A DNA stretch of 64,000 bases from Gammaproteobacteria bacterium (GCA_029880545.1 JAOUOD010000001.1:186001-250000), one strand, 5' to 3'. Counted from the first letter of the stretch, positions 8,629-17,885 are shown. Notes: generated by a model not told the origin, from the sequence alone. Program-made: numbers and translations.

Positions 8629-9192
8629 CTATAATGGTTGCTTGATCGTGAAGGCGCCGCGTATGTCGCCTACCTTGTAACCACGCGCCTTGTCATCCGG
8701 GTAAAGCTGGTTGATTTGCGCTTCCAGCTTTTGGTCGATTTCCCCGGCATGACAGGTCATGCAGGGCGCGCCCGCCGGTATGGCTTTCATGTACCGGAAG
8801 TAGCGTTTGCCGTCTTCAGAGACCACCTCGGAGTATTCCAGTGTCTCGGGATTGGTGCCCGCTGCCTTGCGGGTTTCAAACTCATTCAGTACCTTTTGTT
8901 CCCAGGCATCCGGTGCGTTGGCCGGGTTGCGCAGTTTCAGGCTGGTGCGGCCGATTTGCCAACCGGTTTTGTCCGACATCATTGCCGCCATTTTTGGCGC
9001 CTTGTTGCGACAAACTTCGATAGCCTTGATCGGACCATGTTCTTTCATGGTTGATTGCAGTGTTGCCTGCATCCTGGTTTTCATGGTGCCGATAGTATCT
9101 CGCGAAGCAGCAATACGCTCTTCGGTATTCACTGTTGCGCAACCGGCGAGAGTAACAACAAGGACTGGAACCACGTTTCTGAGCAACTTCAT
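8629..9192 (-). CDS. DUF3365-type haem c-binding lipoprotein
   Basis: This 187-residue protein has a lipoprotein signal (VLVVTLAGCATVN, lipobox Cys at about residue 18) and one c-type haem motif, CMTCH, at about residue 143. The region between (EVCRNKAP, GWQIGRTSLKLRNPAN, EYSEVV) matches the DUF3365/Tll0287-like haem-binding family as I know it. These proteins are thought to act as periplasmic haem-based sensors or electron carriers; the role here is unknown. The gene sits between fis and purH, which are usually neighbours in gammaproteobacteria, and has its own terminator. It looks like an insertion into a conserved operon. The start ATG at 9192 is preceded by an AGGGGG ribosome-binding site. 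Confidence 0.8.
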   Translation of the reverse strand: MKLLRNVVPVLVVTLAGCATVNTEERIAASRDTIGTMKTRMQATLQSTMKEHGPIKAIEVCRNKAPKMAAMMSDKTGWQIGRTSLKLRNPANAPDAWEQKVLNEFETRKAAGTNPETLEYSEVVSEDGKRYFRYMKAIPAGAPCMTCHAGEIDQKLEAQINQLYPDDKARGYKVGDIRGAFTIKQPL

Positions 9193-9205
9193 GTACGCCC
9201 CCTGA

Positions 9206-9469
9206 TTAGATCAAGTTGTATTGAGTGAGTTTTTTCCTTAACGTGTTGCGGTTTATGCCAAGCATGTCCGCGGCACGAGACTGGTTGCTTTCCGCATGCT
9301 TCATGATTACTTCCAGCAGCGGTCGTTCAACTTCTTTTAACACAAGCTCATATACATTATTTACGTTGGTGCCGTTTAAATCCTTGAAGTATCGTTCAAG
9401 ACTCCGGGTGACGCACTTTGCCAGTGCGCCTTCATCAATATCTTTCTTGCGTGTAGTCACGCTGCCCAC
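9206..9469 (-). CDS. fis: Fis family nucleoid-associated regulator
   Basis: Fis is a small DNA-bending protein controlling growth-rate-dependent promoters, recombination and nucleoid structure. This 87-residue protein ends with the Fis helix-turn-helix: QSRAADMLGINRNTLRKKL. The N-terminal part contains the dimerisation helix region (VYELVLKEVERPLLEVIM). It starts at a GTG (9469), 13 bp inside the 3' end of dusB. The dusB-fis overlap is the classic gammaproteobacterial operon, so it is probably translationally coupled and driven from the upstream promoter. Confidence 0.95.
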   Translation of the reverse strand: MGSVTTRKKDIDEGALAKCVTRSLERYFKDLNGTNVNNVYELVLKEVERPLLEVIMKHAESNQSRAADMLGINRNTLRKKLTQYNLI

Positions 9470-10443
9470 CCCACTTCGTTAATTTGGTGTTCAAAAAAGG
9501 TTTCTACGATCTCTTTTTGTGCCGATGCATCTTCGCTTTGATTGATCAGCCTGCGGAAGTCTGCGCCTCCTCGGGTGCCCTTGCTGTACCAGGCAATATG
9601 CTTGCGGGCTACACGTGTACCCGTGTAGTCGCCGTAAAACAGGTACAGGTTGTCCAGGTGACCGAGCAAGGTATCACGAACCTCGGTCAGGCTGGGTGGC
9701 TCGAGCATTTCGCCGGTTTTCAGGTAATGCTCAACTTCGCGAAATATCCACGGTCTTCCCTGGGCGGCCCGACCAATCATGACGCCATCGACGCCGGTAT
9801 AGTCGAGCACATGTTTCGCCTTTTCCGGTGTTGTTATGTCGCCATTGGCAATCACCGGTATGCCAATGCGTGATTTGACTTCTGCAATGGTGTCGTATTC
9901 CGCGTCACCCTTGTACATGCATGCGCGGGTGCGGCCATGAATCGCCAGTGCCTGGATGCCGGATTCTTCGGCAATGCGGGCAATGGTTGTGGCGTTACGG
10001 TTGTCCTTGTTCCAGCCGGTACGAATCTTCAGCGTAACCGGGATATCGACTGACTTGACGACGGATTCAAGTATGCGTGCCACCAGCACTTCATCCTGGA
10101 GCAGTGCCGAGCCGGCCATGACATTGCAGATCTTCTTGGCCGGGCAACCCATGTTGATGTCGATAATCTGGGCGCCGTTTTGTGCGTTGTATTGCGCGGC
10201 CTGGGCCAGCATGTCCGGGTCGGCGCCGGCAATTTGCACGGACTTGGGTTCGGTTTCACCTTCGTGGTTGGCGCGGCGCCGGGTTTTGGCGCTGCCATAT
10301 AATAAGGAGTTGGATGTCACCATCTCGGATACAGCCATGCCGGCACCCAGCTGTTTGCACAGTTGTCGGAATGGTCGATCTGTTACCCCCGCCATGGGTG
10401 CCAGGAACAGATTGTTGTCCAGTTTGTAGGGACCAATTTGCAT
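9457..10443 (-). CDS. dusB: tRNA-dihydrouridine synthase B
   Basis: DusB is an FMN- and NADPH-dependent enzyme reducing a uridine in the D-loop of tRNAs. The protein begins MQIGPYKLDNNLFLAPMAGVTD and contains MGCPAKK (with the catalytic cysteine), ALAIHGRTR, PVIANGDI and DGVMIGRAAQGRPW, all typical of DusB. The ATG at 10443 gives 328 residues. An upstream in-frame start at 10515 would add 24 residues with no family similarity, so I reject it. The 3' end overlaps fis. Confidence 0.96.
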   Translation of the reverse strand: MQIGPYKLDNNLFLAPMAGVTDRPFRQLCKQLGAGMAVSEMVTSNSLLYGSAKTRRRANHEGETEPKSVQIAGADPDMLAQAAQYNAQNGAQIIDINMGCPAKKICNVMAGSALLQDEVLVARILESVVKSVDIPVTLKIRTGWNKDNRNATTIARIAEESGIQALAIHGRTRACMYKGDAEYDTIAEVKSRIGIPVIANGDITTPEKAKHVLDYTGVDGVMIGRAAQGRPWIFREVEHYLKTGEMLEPPSLTEVRDTLLGHLDNLYLFYGDYTGTRVARKHIAWYSKGTRGGADFRRLINQSEDASAQKEIVETFFEHQINEVGWAA

Positions 10444-10597
10444 ACGCTTTCCCGCCGCGCTTGATGCCCGGTTGGTTTGTCCAGGGTACATATGGTTTTG
10501 AAAAAAGGGCGGCAATCATACCCAAAATTGACTGGCGCGGGGAGTGTATTTTGTAAGTGCTTGTCTTAAAACGTGAAGCCAACGACGTTTTGATTAA

Positions 10598-11431
10598 TTA
10601 TTGGGCAACCAGCCGAATTTCGTAGCCCTCGGTAGCATCATCCGGGCTGGTGACATCCAGTTGTATACGGTTGGCGGTATTGCGAGACATGGATCCGGAT
10701 GTTCTTTCTTCCTTGTCGAGATAGTTATCCGGTCCGAACAGTCTGCGCGACGTGGTTTCGCCACGACGGTTGGTCAGTTTGACTTCCATGTGTGGAAAAG
10801 GTTGTTCGTACTTAGCCCGGTTAATCAGCGTGGCCTTGATGCGCAAGGCGGATTTGAACTTGGGGTGTGGCGCCACTGATGTGCCGGTGAGTTCGATCAG
10901 CGCCACGTCCTGGCGTGGCGCGATGGTGCAACCGGCGAACTCGCAGGCCTGGTGGATATAACTGCCCAATTGCGGATGCCAGGCCAGGTTATCCCGGTAG
11001 TAATAAAGTGTTTGCGCACATACCAGCAGTAACAGCACCAGGCTGCCCAGTCCCCAGTAGACCGGGCGCGTACGCTGGCCGGGGCGGCGACCGGTCAGTT
11101 CTTTCAGGATATCGCGTGCTTCGTCCCGGCTGAGTTGTGTCTGGTCAGGCCGGATATGACGACGAGGGCGCGTATCGATTTTGAATTCCGGAAGCGCCGG
11201 CGTCGTGGCGTCTGCAGCCGTGGATATTGGGGTGCTGGATTCCGCCGGTGTTGGCACCGCGACCGGAGCTTTGACCGGCTTCGCTGGGGCCGCTGCCGGA
11301 CTGCCTACCAGGTTTTGATCACCGCGGAACACGGTTGTGCAATGACCGCAGCGGACCAGGCCATTGCGTTCCTGCAACTGTTGTGAGGTGATGGAAAATA
11401 CCGTCTGGCATTCGGGACAGCGACAATACAT
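10598..11431 (-). CDS. zinc-ribbon and DUF3426 domain membrane protein
   Basis: This 277-residue protein starts with an MJ0042-type zinc ribbon, MYCRCPECQTVF, with a second knuckle VRCGHCTTVF. A proline/alanine-rich linker (about 45-90) follows, then one membrane segment (about residues 128-146, LGSLVLLLLVCAQTLYYY) and a C-terminal DUF3426 domain of about 130 residues. The start is the ATG at 11431, because the zinc ribbon begins there; frames from 11605 would overlap prmA. Its place between prmA and dusB is conserved in many gammaproteobacteria. Function is not established; a cytoplasmic zinc ribbon joined to a periplasmic domain suggests a regulatory or assembly role (inference). Confidence 0.85.
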   Translation of the reverse strand: MYCRCPECQTVFSITSQQLQERNGLVRCGHCTTVFRGDQNLVGSPAAAPAKPVKAPVAVPTPAESSTPISTAADATTPALPEFKIDTRPRRHIRPDQTQLSRDEARDILKELTGRRPGQRTRPVYWGLGSLVLLLLVCAQTLYYYRDNLAWHPQLGSYIHQACEFAGCTIAPRQDVALIELTGTSVAPHPKFKSALRIKATLINRAKYEQPFPHMEVKLTNRRGETTSRRLFGPDNYLDKEERTSGSMSRNTANRIQLDVTSPDDATEGYEIRLVAQ

Positions 11432-11462
11432 AGATCGTAGTGTAATAGTTTGTTCGCTGTTG

Positions 11463-12347
11463 TCAGCTTTTTTGTTGTACGCCGCGAACACCGGCCAGCC
11501 GGGTCCAGCCGTCGCGACTGGTTTTTTCGAGGCTGAATTCAGGATAGCTAGCCGCCACGGCATCGGCCTGTTCATCCAGCAACCCGGCCAGTACCAGCCA
11601 GCCACCGGGCTTGACGTGCCCGGCTATGATATTGGCCAGTTGTTGCAGGGGTTCGGCCAGAATATTGGCCAGCACCACATCCGCCTGTTGATCGCCCGGA
11701 AAGTCTTCCGGCAACGCCGCATGCATGTGCTCAGCTACGCCGTTCTTTTCGGCATTTTCCAGAGTCACCGGCAACGCTAATGGATCATTATCAATCCCCC
11801 AGGCATCGGCAGCACCCAGTTTCAGCGCGGCGATGGCGAGCACGCCGGAGCCGCAGCCGTAATCAATAACCGTTTTTCCTTCAAGCGGCTGTTCCGCCAG
11901 CCAGTTCAGGCACAAGGCCGTACTGGCGTGGGTGCCGGTACCAAAAGCCAGGCCTGGATCCAGCAGGATGTTGGCGGCATCAGCAACCGGTGGCGTGTGC
12001 CAGCTGGGCACTATCCACAGGCGGCCACCGAAATGCATGGGCGTGAAACGCTCCATCCAGCTGCGCGTCCAGTCCTCGTCGGCCAGGGTTTCGGCGTGCC
12101 AAACCGGGCGCTGCCCGAGTCCGAGTTCGACCTTGTTAACAATGGCCTGGGCATCGGCATTGTTGTCAAACAGGCCGGTCACCTGGGTCTGGCTCCACAG
12201 GCCGCGCGCTTCCTGCGTCTGTTGCAGCAAGGGTTCGTCGCCGGCATCACGAAAGGTGACCGCCAGCGCATCGGCGGCGCTGAGCAACTCCGAGATAAAC
12301 TCGGCGTTGTCGGGAGAGGCGGAAATGTGAATCTGGAGCCAGGGCAT
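11463..12347 (-). CDS. prmA: ribosomal protein L11 methyltransferase
   Basis: PrmA trimethylates ribosomal protein L11 using S-adenosylmethionine. The 294-residue length is typical. The N-terminal substrate-recognition domain starts MPWLQIHIS and includes DAGDEPLL. The methyltransferase domain has LDPGLAFGTGTHAST, the SAM-binding loop VIDYGCGSGVLAIAALKLGA, and VVLANILAEPLQQLA with the N-x-L-x-x-P signature. The gene lies between the accC terminator and the zinc-ribbon gene and probably heads the transcript towards fis. Confidence 0.96.
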   Translation of the reverse strand: MPWLQIHISASPDNAEFISELLSAADALAVTFRDAGDEPLLQQTQEARGLWSQTQVTGLFDNNADAQAIVNKVELGLGQRPVWHAETLADEDWTRSWMERFTPMHFGGRLWIVPSWHTPPVADAANILLDPGLAFGTGTHASTALCLNWLAEQPLEGKTVIDYGCGSGVLAIAALKLGAADAWGIDNDPLALPVTLENAEKNGVAEHMHAALPEDFPGDQQADVVLANILAEPLQQLANIIAGHVKPGGWLVLAGLLDEQADAVAASYPEFSLEKTSRDGWTRLAGVRGVQQKS

Positions 12348-12502
12348 GGCTGGATGATAAAGCAGTTTTGGGGTGATGGCGACCGTGGTAGTTTATTGCC
12401 CGCGTTGTAGATGCTGCCTGCTCAGGCGCATAGAAAGGATAACAATATTTATGATCCATCAATGGAATACGGCGCCGTATTCTGACGGAGTTATGAGCCA
12501 TT

Positions 12503-12530
12503 AAAAAAGCCCGCAGTAGCGGGCTTTTTT
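12503..12530. terminator. bidirectional Rho-independent terminator
   Basis: The sequence AAAAAAGCCCGC-AGTA-GCGGGCTTTTTT forms a perfect 12-base-pair stem with a four-base loop and T-runs on both strands. It lies 18 bp after the accC stop on the minus strand. It also follows a short plus-strand frame at 12451-12504, so it can serve either direction. Confidence 0.9.
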
Positions 12531-12547
12531 AATTCTGACTGTTGTAT

Positions 12548-13894
12548 TTAATGCGACATTCCCAGTTTCTTTTCCAGGTAGTGAATGTTGACGCCACCGG
12601 CGGCAAAACCGGCGTCTTCCATGATGCGTCGGTGCAGGTCGATATTGGTGTTGATGCCTTCGACGACCACTTCACTCAGGGCGATGCGCAGGCGCTGCAT
12701 GGCTTCGTCACGGGTACGGCCATGGGCGATGAGCTTGCCAATCATGGAGTCGTAGTACGGCGGTACCGTGTAACCATTGTAGATATGGGTATCGACGCGA
12801 ATGCCGGGACCGCCGGGCTGGTGAAACTGGGTGATCTTGCCCGGTGATGGCAGGAAGGTCCTGGCATCTTCGGCGTTGAGACGACATTCAATGGCATGGC
12901 CGTTGATCTTGATATCTTCCTGCTTGTAGGCAAGTCGTTCACCGGAAGCGATTCGCAATTGTTCCTGGACAATATCGACACCGGTAATCAGTTCGGTAAC
13001 CGGGTGTTCCACCTGCACACGCGTGTTCATTTCGATGAAGTAGAACTCGCCGTTTTCATAGAGGAACTCGAAGGTGCCGGCGCCGCGGTAACCGATTTTG
13101 CGACAGGCTTCGGCACAACGTTCGCCGATGCTGCTGCGCAGTTGCGGGGTAATGCCGGGTGCCGGTGCTTCTTCCACCACTTTCTGGTGACGACGCTGCA
13201 GTGAGCAATCACGCTCGCCAAGATGGATGGCATTGCCATGTTCGTCAGCCAGTACCTGGATTTCCACGTGGCGCGGGTTTTCCAGGAATTTCTCCATGTA
13301 CACGGTGCTGTTGTTGAATGCGGCACCGGCTTCGGTCTTGGTCAGGGAGATGGCAGCCAGCAAGTTGGCCTCACTGTGCACGACACGCATGCCCTTGCCA
13401 CCACCGCCACCGGCTGCCTTGATAATAACCGGGTAACCGATTTGACGGGCCAGGCGCAGGTTTTCTTCATCGTTTTCATCGAGCCCGCCATCAGAGCCGG
13501 GTACGGTCGGTACACCGGATTTCTTCATGGCTTCAATGGCGGCAATCTTGTCGCCCATGATGCGAATGGATTCCGGTGTCGGGCCGATAAACTTGAAGCC
13601 GCTTTCTTCGACGCGTTCGGCAAAGTCAGCGTTTTCTGACAGGAAGCCGTAGCCGGGATGAATGGCAACAGCGTCGGTGACTTCGGCGGCACTGATAATG
13701 GCCGGTACGTGCAGGTAGCTTTGCGTGGCCATGGCCGGGCCGATACAAACTGATTCGTCCGCCAGCTTGACATACTTGGCTTCGCGATCAGCTTCCGAAT
13801 ATACGGCGACAGTCTTGATGCCAAGAGTGCGGCAGGCGCGCTGAATGCGTAATGCAATTTCGCCACGGTTGGCGATTAATACTTTTTCAATCAT
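12548..13894 (-). CDS. accC: biotin carboxylase subunit of acetyl-CoA carboxylase
   Basis: AccC carboxylates the biotin on AccB with ATP and bicarbonate, the first half-reaction of fatty acid synthesis. The protein begins [17 protein letters not shown]. It contains the glycine-rich ATP loop [12 protein letters not shown], the biotin-carboxylase motif [32 protein letters not shown] with catalytic residues, and [15 protein letters not shown]. The ATG at 13894 gives 448 residues, the normal size; frames from 13936 add a non-family extension. It lies downstream of accB, the usual accBC operon, and ends at the strong terminator at 12503-12530. Confidence 0.97.
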   Translation of the reverse strand: MIEKVLIANRGEIALRIQRACRTLGIKTVAVYSEADREAKYVKLADESVCIGPAMATQSYLHVPAIISAAEVTDAVAIHPGYGFLSENADFAERVEESGFKFIGPTPESIRIMGDKIAAIEAMKKSGVPTVPGSDGGLDENDEENLRLARQIGYPVIIKAAGGGGGKGMRVVHSEANLLAAISLTKTEAGAAFNNSTVYMEKFLENPRHVEIQVLADEHGNAIHLGERDCSLQRRHQKVVEEAPAPGITPQLRSSIGERCAEACRKIGYRGAGTFEFLYENGEFYFIEMNTRVQVEHPVTELITGVDIVQEQLRIASGERLAYKQEDIKINGHAIECRLNAEDARTFLPSPGKITQFHQPGGPGIRVDTHIYNGYTVPPYYDSMIGKLIAHGRTRDEAMQRLRIALSEVVVEGINTNIDLHRRIMEDAGFAAGGVNIHYLEKKLGMSH

Positions 13895-13953
13895 GATCTG
13901 GTTCCGCCTTGTCAGTCGCCACTGGTGTGCGGGCAACTGACAATTGTTCGCTG

Positions 13954-14412
13954 TTACTCGATGACAAACATGACTTCGCCGTATTCAACCGGTTCGCCAT
14001 TCTCTTTAAGAATGGCCTTGATGGTACCGGCCTTGTCGGCTTCGATTTCATTGAGCATCTTCATGGCTTCGATAATGCAAAGTGTGTCGCCGGCATTGAC
14101 GGTGGCGCCCACTTCAACGAATGGCTTGGAACCCGGTGATGATGCGCGGTAAAACGTGCCTACCATCGGCGACTTGACGCCGTGGCCGCTGGGTACGGTG
14201 CTGCCGCCTGCAGCTGGTGCTTCGGCAACCGGGGCTGGTGCGGCTGGCGCTGCAACCGGGGCTGGTGCCGGCATCATCATGTGAGTCGCGGCCGGTGTTA
14301 CCGAGCTGGCACGGCTGATGCGAATTGATTCTTCGCCTTCGTTGATTTCGATTTCGGCGAGGCTGGATTCTTCCAGCATCTCGATGAGCTTTTTGACTTT
14401 ACGAATATCCAT
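13954..14412 (-). CDS. accB: biotin carboxyl carrier protein
   Basis: AccB carries the biotin arm of acetyl-CoA carboxylase. This 152-residue protein has the typical N-terminal [16 protein letters not shown] helix, an Ala/Pro-rich flexible linker (about residues 42-75), and a C-terminal biotinyl domain. That domain has [10 protein letters not shown] and the biotinylation site [15 protein letters not shown], with the modified lysine in AMKM. It is 5 bp downstream of aroQ, so the order aroQ-accB-accC forms one operon, as is common in gammaproteobacteria. Confidence 0.97.
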   Translation of the reverse strand: MDIRKVKKLIEMLEESSLAEIEINEGEESIRISRASSVTPAATHMMMPAPAPVAAPAAPAPVAEAPAAGGSTVPSGHGVKSPMVGTFYRASSPGSKPFVEVGATVNAGDTLCIIEAMKMLNEIEADKAGTIKAILKENGEPVEYGEVMFVIE

Positions 14413-14417
14413 CTTGT

Positions 14418-14861
14418 TTAACCTTTATTGATGTGGCTAAGGGCCCCTTGCAGGGCCAGCTGGTAACCGGTTGCGCCCAGGCCGCTGATAATGCCAACAG
14501 CCAGGTCGGAAAAGTAAGAGTGTTGCCGGAATTCCTCGCGGGCGAAGATGTTCGACAGGTGAATCTCAATGAACGGAATACGGGTGGCAGCGAGGCTGTC
14601 GCGGATGGCGACACTGGTATGGGTAAAAGCCGCCGGGTTGATAATGACAAAATCGACGCCGTCCTGGCCGGCCTGCTGAATCCGGTCAACAATGGCGTGT
14701 TCGGCGTTACTCTGAAAGCATTCAAGCGTATGGCCGGCAGTGCTGGCACCGGCTTTGAGTTGGTTTTCAATATCGGCCAGCGTGGTACGGCCGTAGTGAT
14801 CCGGCTCGCGGGTGCCAAGCAGGTTCAGATTGGGGCCATTAACTACCAGTAATTTGGCCAT
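14418..14861 (-). CDS. aroQ: type II 3-dehydroquinate dehydratase
   Basis: AroQ dehydrates 3-dehydroquinate to 3-dehydroshikimate in the shikimate pathway. The 147 residues include [20 protein letters not shown] with the catalytic Arg/Tyr loop, [18 protein letters not shown], and [18 protein letters not shown], which are diagnostic of the dodecameric type II enzyme. The gene heads the aroQ-accB-accC operon; its promoter should lie in the 237-bp gap to tlpA. Confidence 0.97.
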   Translation of the reverse strand: MAKLLVVNGPNLNLLGTREPDHYGRTTLADIENQLKAGASTAGHTLECFQSNAEHAIVDRIQQAGQDGVDFVIINPAAFTHTSVAIRDSLAATRIPFIEIHLSNIFAREEFRQHSYFSDLAVGIISGLGATGYQLALQGALSHINKG

Positions 14862-15010
14862 GTGCGTGTGTCCCGTCCCTCGAAAATCATTTAAAACACC
14901 TGATTTTTAGTTATTCGCTTTTATCAGGCGGGAATTAGACAGGATCGTGCGGCGATCTGTCTCATTCATTAAATTATTGCCGAAGAAGGGGGGAATGTCC
15001 AGAAAATGTG

Positions 15011-15038
15011 GAAATAACCGAAATTCGGTTATTTTTTT
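15011..15038 (+). terminator. terminator-like hairpin facing the plus strand
   Basis: AAATAACCG and CGGTTATTT form a perfect stem with a five-base loop, followed by T on the plus strand only. All surrounding genes are on the minus strand and no plus-strand gene precedes it, so its purpose is unclear. It might stop antisense transcription or end an unrecognised small RNA. The stem is AT-rich, so strength may be moderate. Confidence 0.45.
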
Positions 15039-15098
15039 CTGAAGATCGGCACAAATAATCAATTTCCAATGTAAAAACAGAGACTTATGCCCACTGCC

Positions 15099-15620
15099 TC
15101 AAAGTAGCGGCTTGATCAATTCGACCAGCTCTGATTTACGGTATGCGCCGATTTTTCGGGCGATAATCCTGCCTTCACGGTCCATGATTACGCTGTAGGG
15201 CAACGAGCCAATTCGATTTCCGTAGTCAGCCATCAGTTTGAGGGTTGTGTCATCGCCTACCAGGACCGGGTAGTTGATGAAAAATGTATCCATGAAGTCG
15301 CTGATGTCTTCTTTTTTGTCTATCGCCACGCCAATGATCTGGAAGCCCTGGCCACCGAATTGCTCCTGCACCTCGACAAAGGCGGGAATTTCCTCTCGGC
15401 ATGGCGGACACCAGGTGGCCCAGAAATTGAGCAACATGACCTTGCCGTTCCATTCGTCGATGGCGCGCGACTTGCCGGTCATGTCCGGCAGGCTGAAGGC
15501 AACGCGGTTGCCGGCGCCGTTATCGACGCGCGAGGTTTGTTGTTGCAGTGCCAGCCAGCCTCCGGCTGCAAATGCCAACGCCGCGATAAACGCGGCGATG
15601 AGTAATTGTTTTTTATTCAT
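15099..15620 (-). CDS. TlpA/ResA-family periplasmic thiol-disulfide reductase
   Basis: This 173-residue protein has an N-terminal signal or anchor (MNKKQLLIAAFIAALAFAAGGW) and a thioredoxin-like domain with active site FWATWCPPCREEIP (about residues 67-80) and a cis-proline region (GSLPYSVIMDREG). Such proteins keep periplasmic thiols reduced, for example in cytochrome c maturation. The gene begins immediately after the dsbD stop codon. DsbD supplies electrons across the membrane to proteins of this type, so the two most likely work together (inference from adjacency and known biochemistry). Confidence 0.9.
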   Translation of the reverse strand: MNKKQLLIAAFIAALAFAAGGWLALQQQTSRVDNGAGNRVAFSLPDMTGKSRAIDEWNGKVMLLNFWATWCPPCREEIPAFVEVQEQFGGQGFQIIGVAIDKKEDISDFMDTFFINYPVLVGDDTTLKLMADYGNRIGSLPYSVIMDREGRIIARKIGAYRKSELVELIKPLL

Positions 15621-17885
15621 CTAATTAACCTTGTCGAGAATGACTAACAGCTCGTTCACGGTTTTATAGCCGTAAAAATTGATATTTTTACGCGCTTCGC
15701 CCTTGCTGTCAAAAAACAGCATGGCCGGGGGCCCGAAAATACCGAAGTGTTTTTTGATTTTTTTGGAATCCGGGTCGTTGGCGTCTTCAAGGTCTACTTT
15801 CAGCCGCACAAAACGCTGCATGCCCTGGCGGATACCGGCATCCATAAACGTGGTTTTTTCCATGCGTACGCAATCGGTACACCAGCTGGCATAGAAATCC
15901 ACCAGCACCGGTTTGCCATCTGTCCTGGCGCTGTCCATTAATTGCTGTATTTGTTCCAGCGAATCCACGTTGTTAAACAACGGTGTGGCATGCGCTTCAA
16001 CACTGCTCATCGTGCCGGCTTGCAGTAACTGCTCCGGAATCGGTCGCAGGATATCGCGATTGCCCAGTACGCCACCAAACAGGGCCATAACGCCCCAGGT
16101 AATCATGACTATACCGATACCCTTGTAGAAATATCGCCAGCCACTGCTTCCTTGCGGAACCTGTTCAAGTGCACCAAAGTACATGGCGGTAATGATTAGT
16201 AGCAGGCCCCAAAGCAGCAGCACTGGCACTTGCGGCAGTGTGCCCAGCAAGTAGATCGCGACGCCAAGCAGCATGACACCGAAGAAGTGCTTGACGCGCT
16301 CCATCCAGCCGCCGGCCTTGGGTACCAGCGCGCCGGCACCAATGCCGACAACGATCAGGATCAGGCCCATGCCCCAGGCCATGGCAAACATGATCAGGGT
16401 GCCAAGAATCGGGTCCTTGCTGGCGATGGCAATACTCAGCGCGGAAATCAGCAGTGGCGAAACGCAGGCGCCAACGATCAGCGCCGAGATGGCGCCGAGA
16501 AAGAATATTCCAATGAAAGAGCCGTTCTTGAACCGGTCAGAGTGCATGTGTAACCGGGTCTGGATGCCTGACGGAATTTGCAGTTCGTAAAACCCGAACA
16601 TGGACAGTGCCAGCAGTACAAACAGTCCGCTCATGATGCTAATGGCCCAGACATTCTGAAAATAGGCCTGCAACTGCTCACCGGTACTGCCGGCGACATA
16701 GCCGGCAATGGAGTAGGTAAAGGCTGTACCCAGTACGTAACTGGCTGCCAGCAGGCCGCCCCGGGTCTTGTTGAATTCACGGTCACTCTGGCCAATGATG
16801 ACGCTGGACAGGATCGGGATCATCGGCAGTACGCAAGGCGTGAAGCTGAGCAACAGGCCAACTATGAAAGCGCCGAATATCGCTGCCAGGTAGCCTTCTT
16901 TCATGCCGATAGGCGAGTCGCCGGAGACCGGTGCATCAGCTTGGCCAAACGGCTCTACTAACAGCTTGTTGCCATCAAGGCGCAACTGGAATTTCTTCAC
17001 CGTTGGCAGGTAGCAAATGCCCTTGTCCTTGCAGCCCTGGTAATGCACGCGTAATACCGGTGAAGCGGACAACTGGTCGTTAGTGAATGATGTGGTCAGG
17101 CTGAAACTGTGCGGGTAGATCTCGGTTTTGCCAAAGCTCGGGTCATCCTTGATTTTGCCTGCCGGCAGCTCGATCGAATTCAGTTCGGTTTTGTTGCCGC
17201 CGTTATCCAGTACAAAGCGAAACTTGTCGCGATACAAATAGTAGCCTTCGGCGATATCAAAATTCAGACGCAGACCGGTTTCACCGGAAGCCAGCGCCGC
17301 GACTTTAAAGGCTTCGTCAGGCTTCAGAAATTCAACCTGGTTGCTGGGAATGCCATCACTGGAGCTGAGCGTGGCAGCAGCAGTCGGGTCGGATACATTA
17401 TTCCCTGCATCAATGTTGCCGGCCGGCAGGTTCAGGACTGCCTCTTTCTTGACCGGGTTGTAACAGACGCCAATGGGTTCATTGCAGCCCTGGTAGCCGA
17501 TCCGCAAGGTAACCAGGTGGGCCTCGGCCTTGCTGCGACTCAGTGGCAGCGTGATTGTGACCTTGTCGGTATAGGTTTCCACCTGGCCGAACAGCGGGTC
17601 CTGTTTGATTTCACCCTTTGGATAGACCGCCGGTTTCAGGCTGACACCGCCGTCGATCACGCCGAACTCAAACTTGTCTCGGTACAGGTAGTAGCCCTTG
17701 GCAACCACCCAGCTGGCCTCCACGGTATTGGCATCAACGACGCGAGTGGAAAGCTGAAAGGCGATATCCGGATCCAGCGGCTGATCATCGTTGGTCAGCA
17801 GGGAATTGGCCCAGGCCCCGGGCAGTGCCAGCAGGGCGAAGAGCAAGGCGGTCAAATATTTTTTGCCAAAGCAGAAATAAGTCAT
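15621..17885 (-). CDS. dsbD: thiol:disulfide interchange protein DsbD with two alpha domains
   Basis: DsbD moves electrons from cytoplasmic thioredoxin to periplasmic thiol proteins. After a signal peptide (to about residue 26) there are two tandem DsbD-alpha-like domains (about 35-155 and 185-305). Both contain a GYYLYRDKF motif and a cysteine pair: YQGCNEPIGVC in the first, YQGCKDKGIC in the second. The eight-helix membrane domain (about 330-600) has both redox cysteines, in LLSFTPCVLPMIPI and GACVSPLLISALS. A C-terminal thioredoxin-like gamma domain has YASWCTDC. At 754 residues it is about 190 longer than the usual form of about 565; the extra length is the duplicated alpha domain. It lies between cutA and tlpA, a typical context. 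Confidence 0.93.
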   Translation of the reverse strand: MTYFCFGKKYLTALLFALLALPGAWANSLLTNDDQPLDPDIAFQLSTRVVDANTVEASWVVAKGYYLYRDKFEFGVIDGGVSLKPAVYPKGEIKQDPLFGQVETYTDKVTITLPLSRSKAEAHLVTLRIGYQGCNEPIGVCYNPVKKEAVLNLPAGNIDAGNNVSDPTAAATLSSSDGIPSNQVEFLKPDEAFKVAALASGETGLRLNFDIAEGYYLYRDKFRFVLDNGGNKTELNSIELPAGKIKDDPSFGKTEIYPHSFSLTTSFTNDQLSASPVLRVHYQGCKDKGICYLPTVKKFQLRLDGNKLLVEPFGQADAPVSGDSPIGMKEGYLAAIFGAFIVGLLLSFTPCVLPMIPILSSVIIGQSDREFNKTRGGLLAASYVLGTAFTYSIAGYVAGSTGEQLQAYFQNVWAISIMSGLFVLLALSMFGFYELQIPSGIQTRLHMHSDRFKNGSFIGIFFLGAISALIVGACVSPLLISALSIAIASKDPILGTLIMFAMAWGMGLILIVVGIGAGALVPKAGGWMERVKHFFGVMLLGVAIYLLGTLPQVPVLLLWGLLLIITAMYFGALEQVPQGSSGWRYFYKGIGIVMITWGVMALFGGVLGNRDILRPIPEQLLQAGTMSSVEAHATPLFNNVDSLEQIQQLMDSARTDGKPVLVDFYASWCTDCVRMEKTTFMDAGIRQGMQRFVRLKVDLEDANDPDSKKIKKHFGIFGPPAMLFFDSKGEARKNINFYGYKTVNELLVILDKVN

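Noticed and set aside
7881-8645. 254-codon plus-strand frame opposite purH
   Set aside because: It lies wholly antisense to a secure purH gene; long antisense frames are expected in this moderately GC-rich coding DNA.
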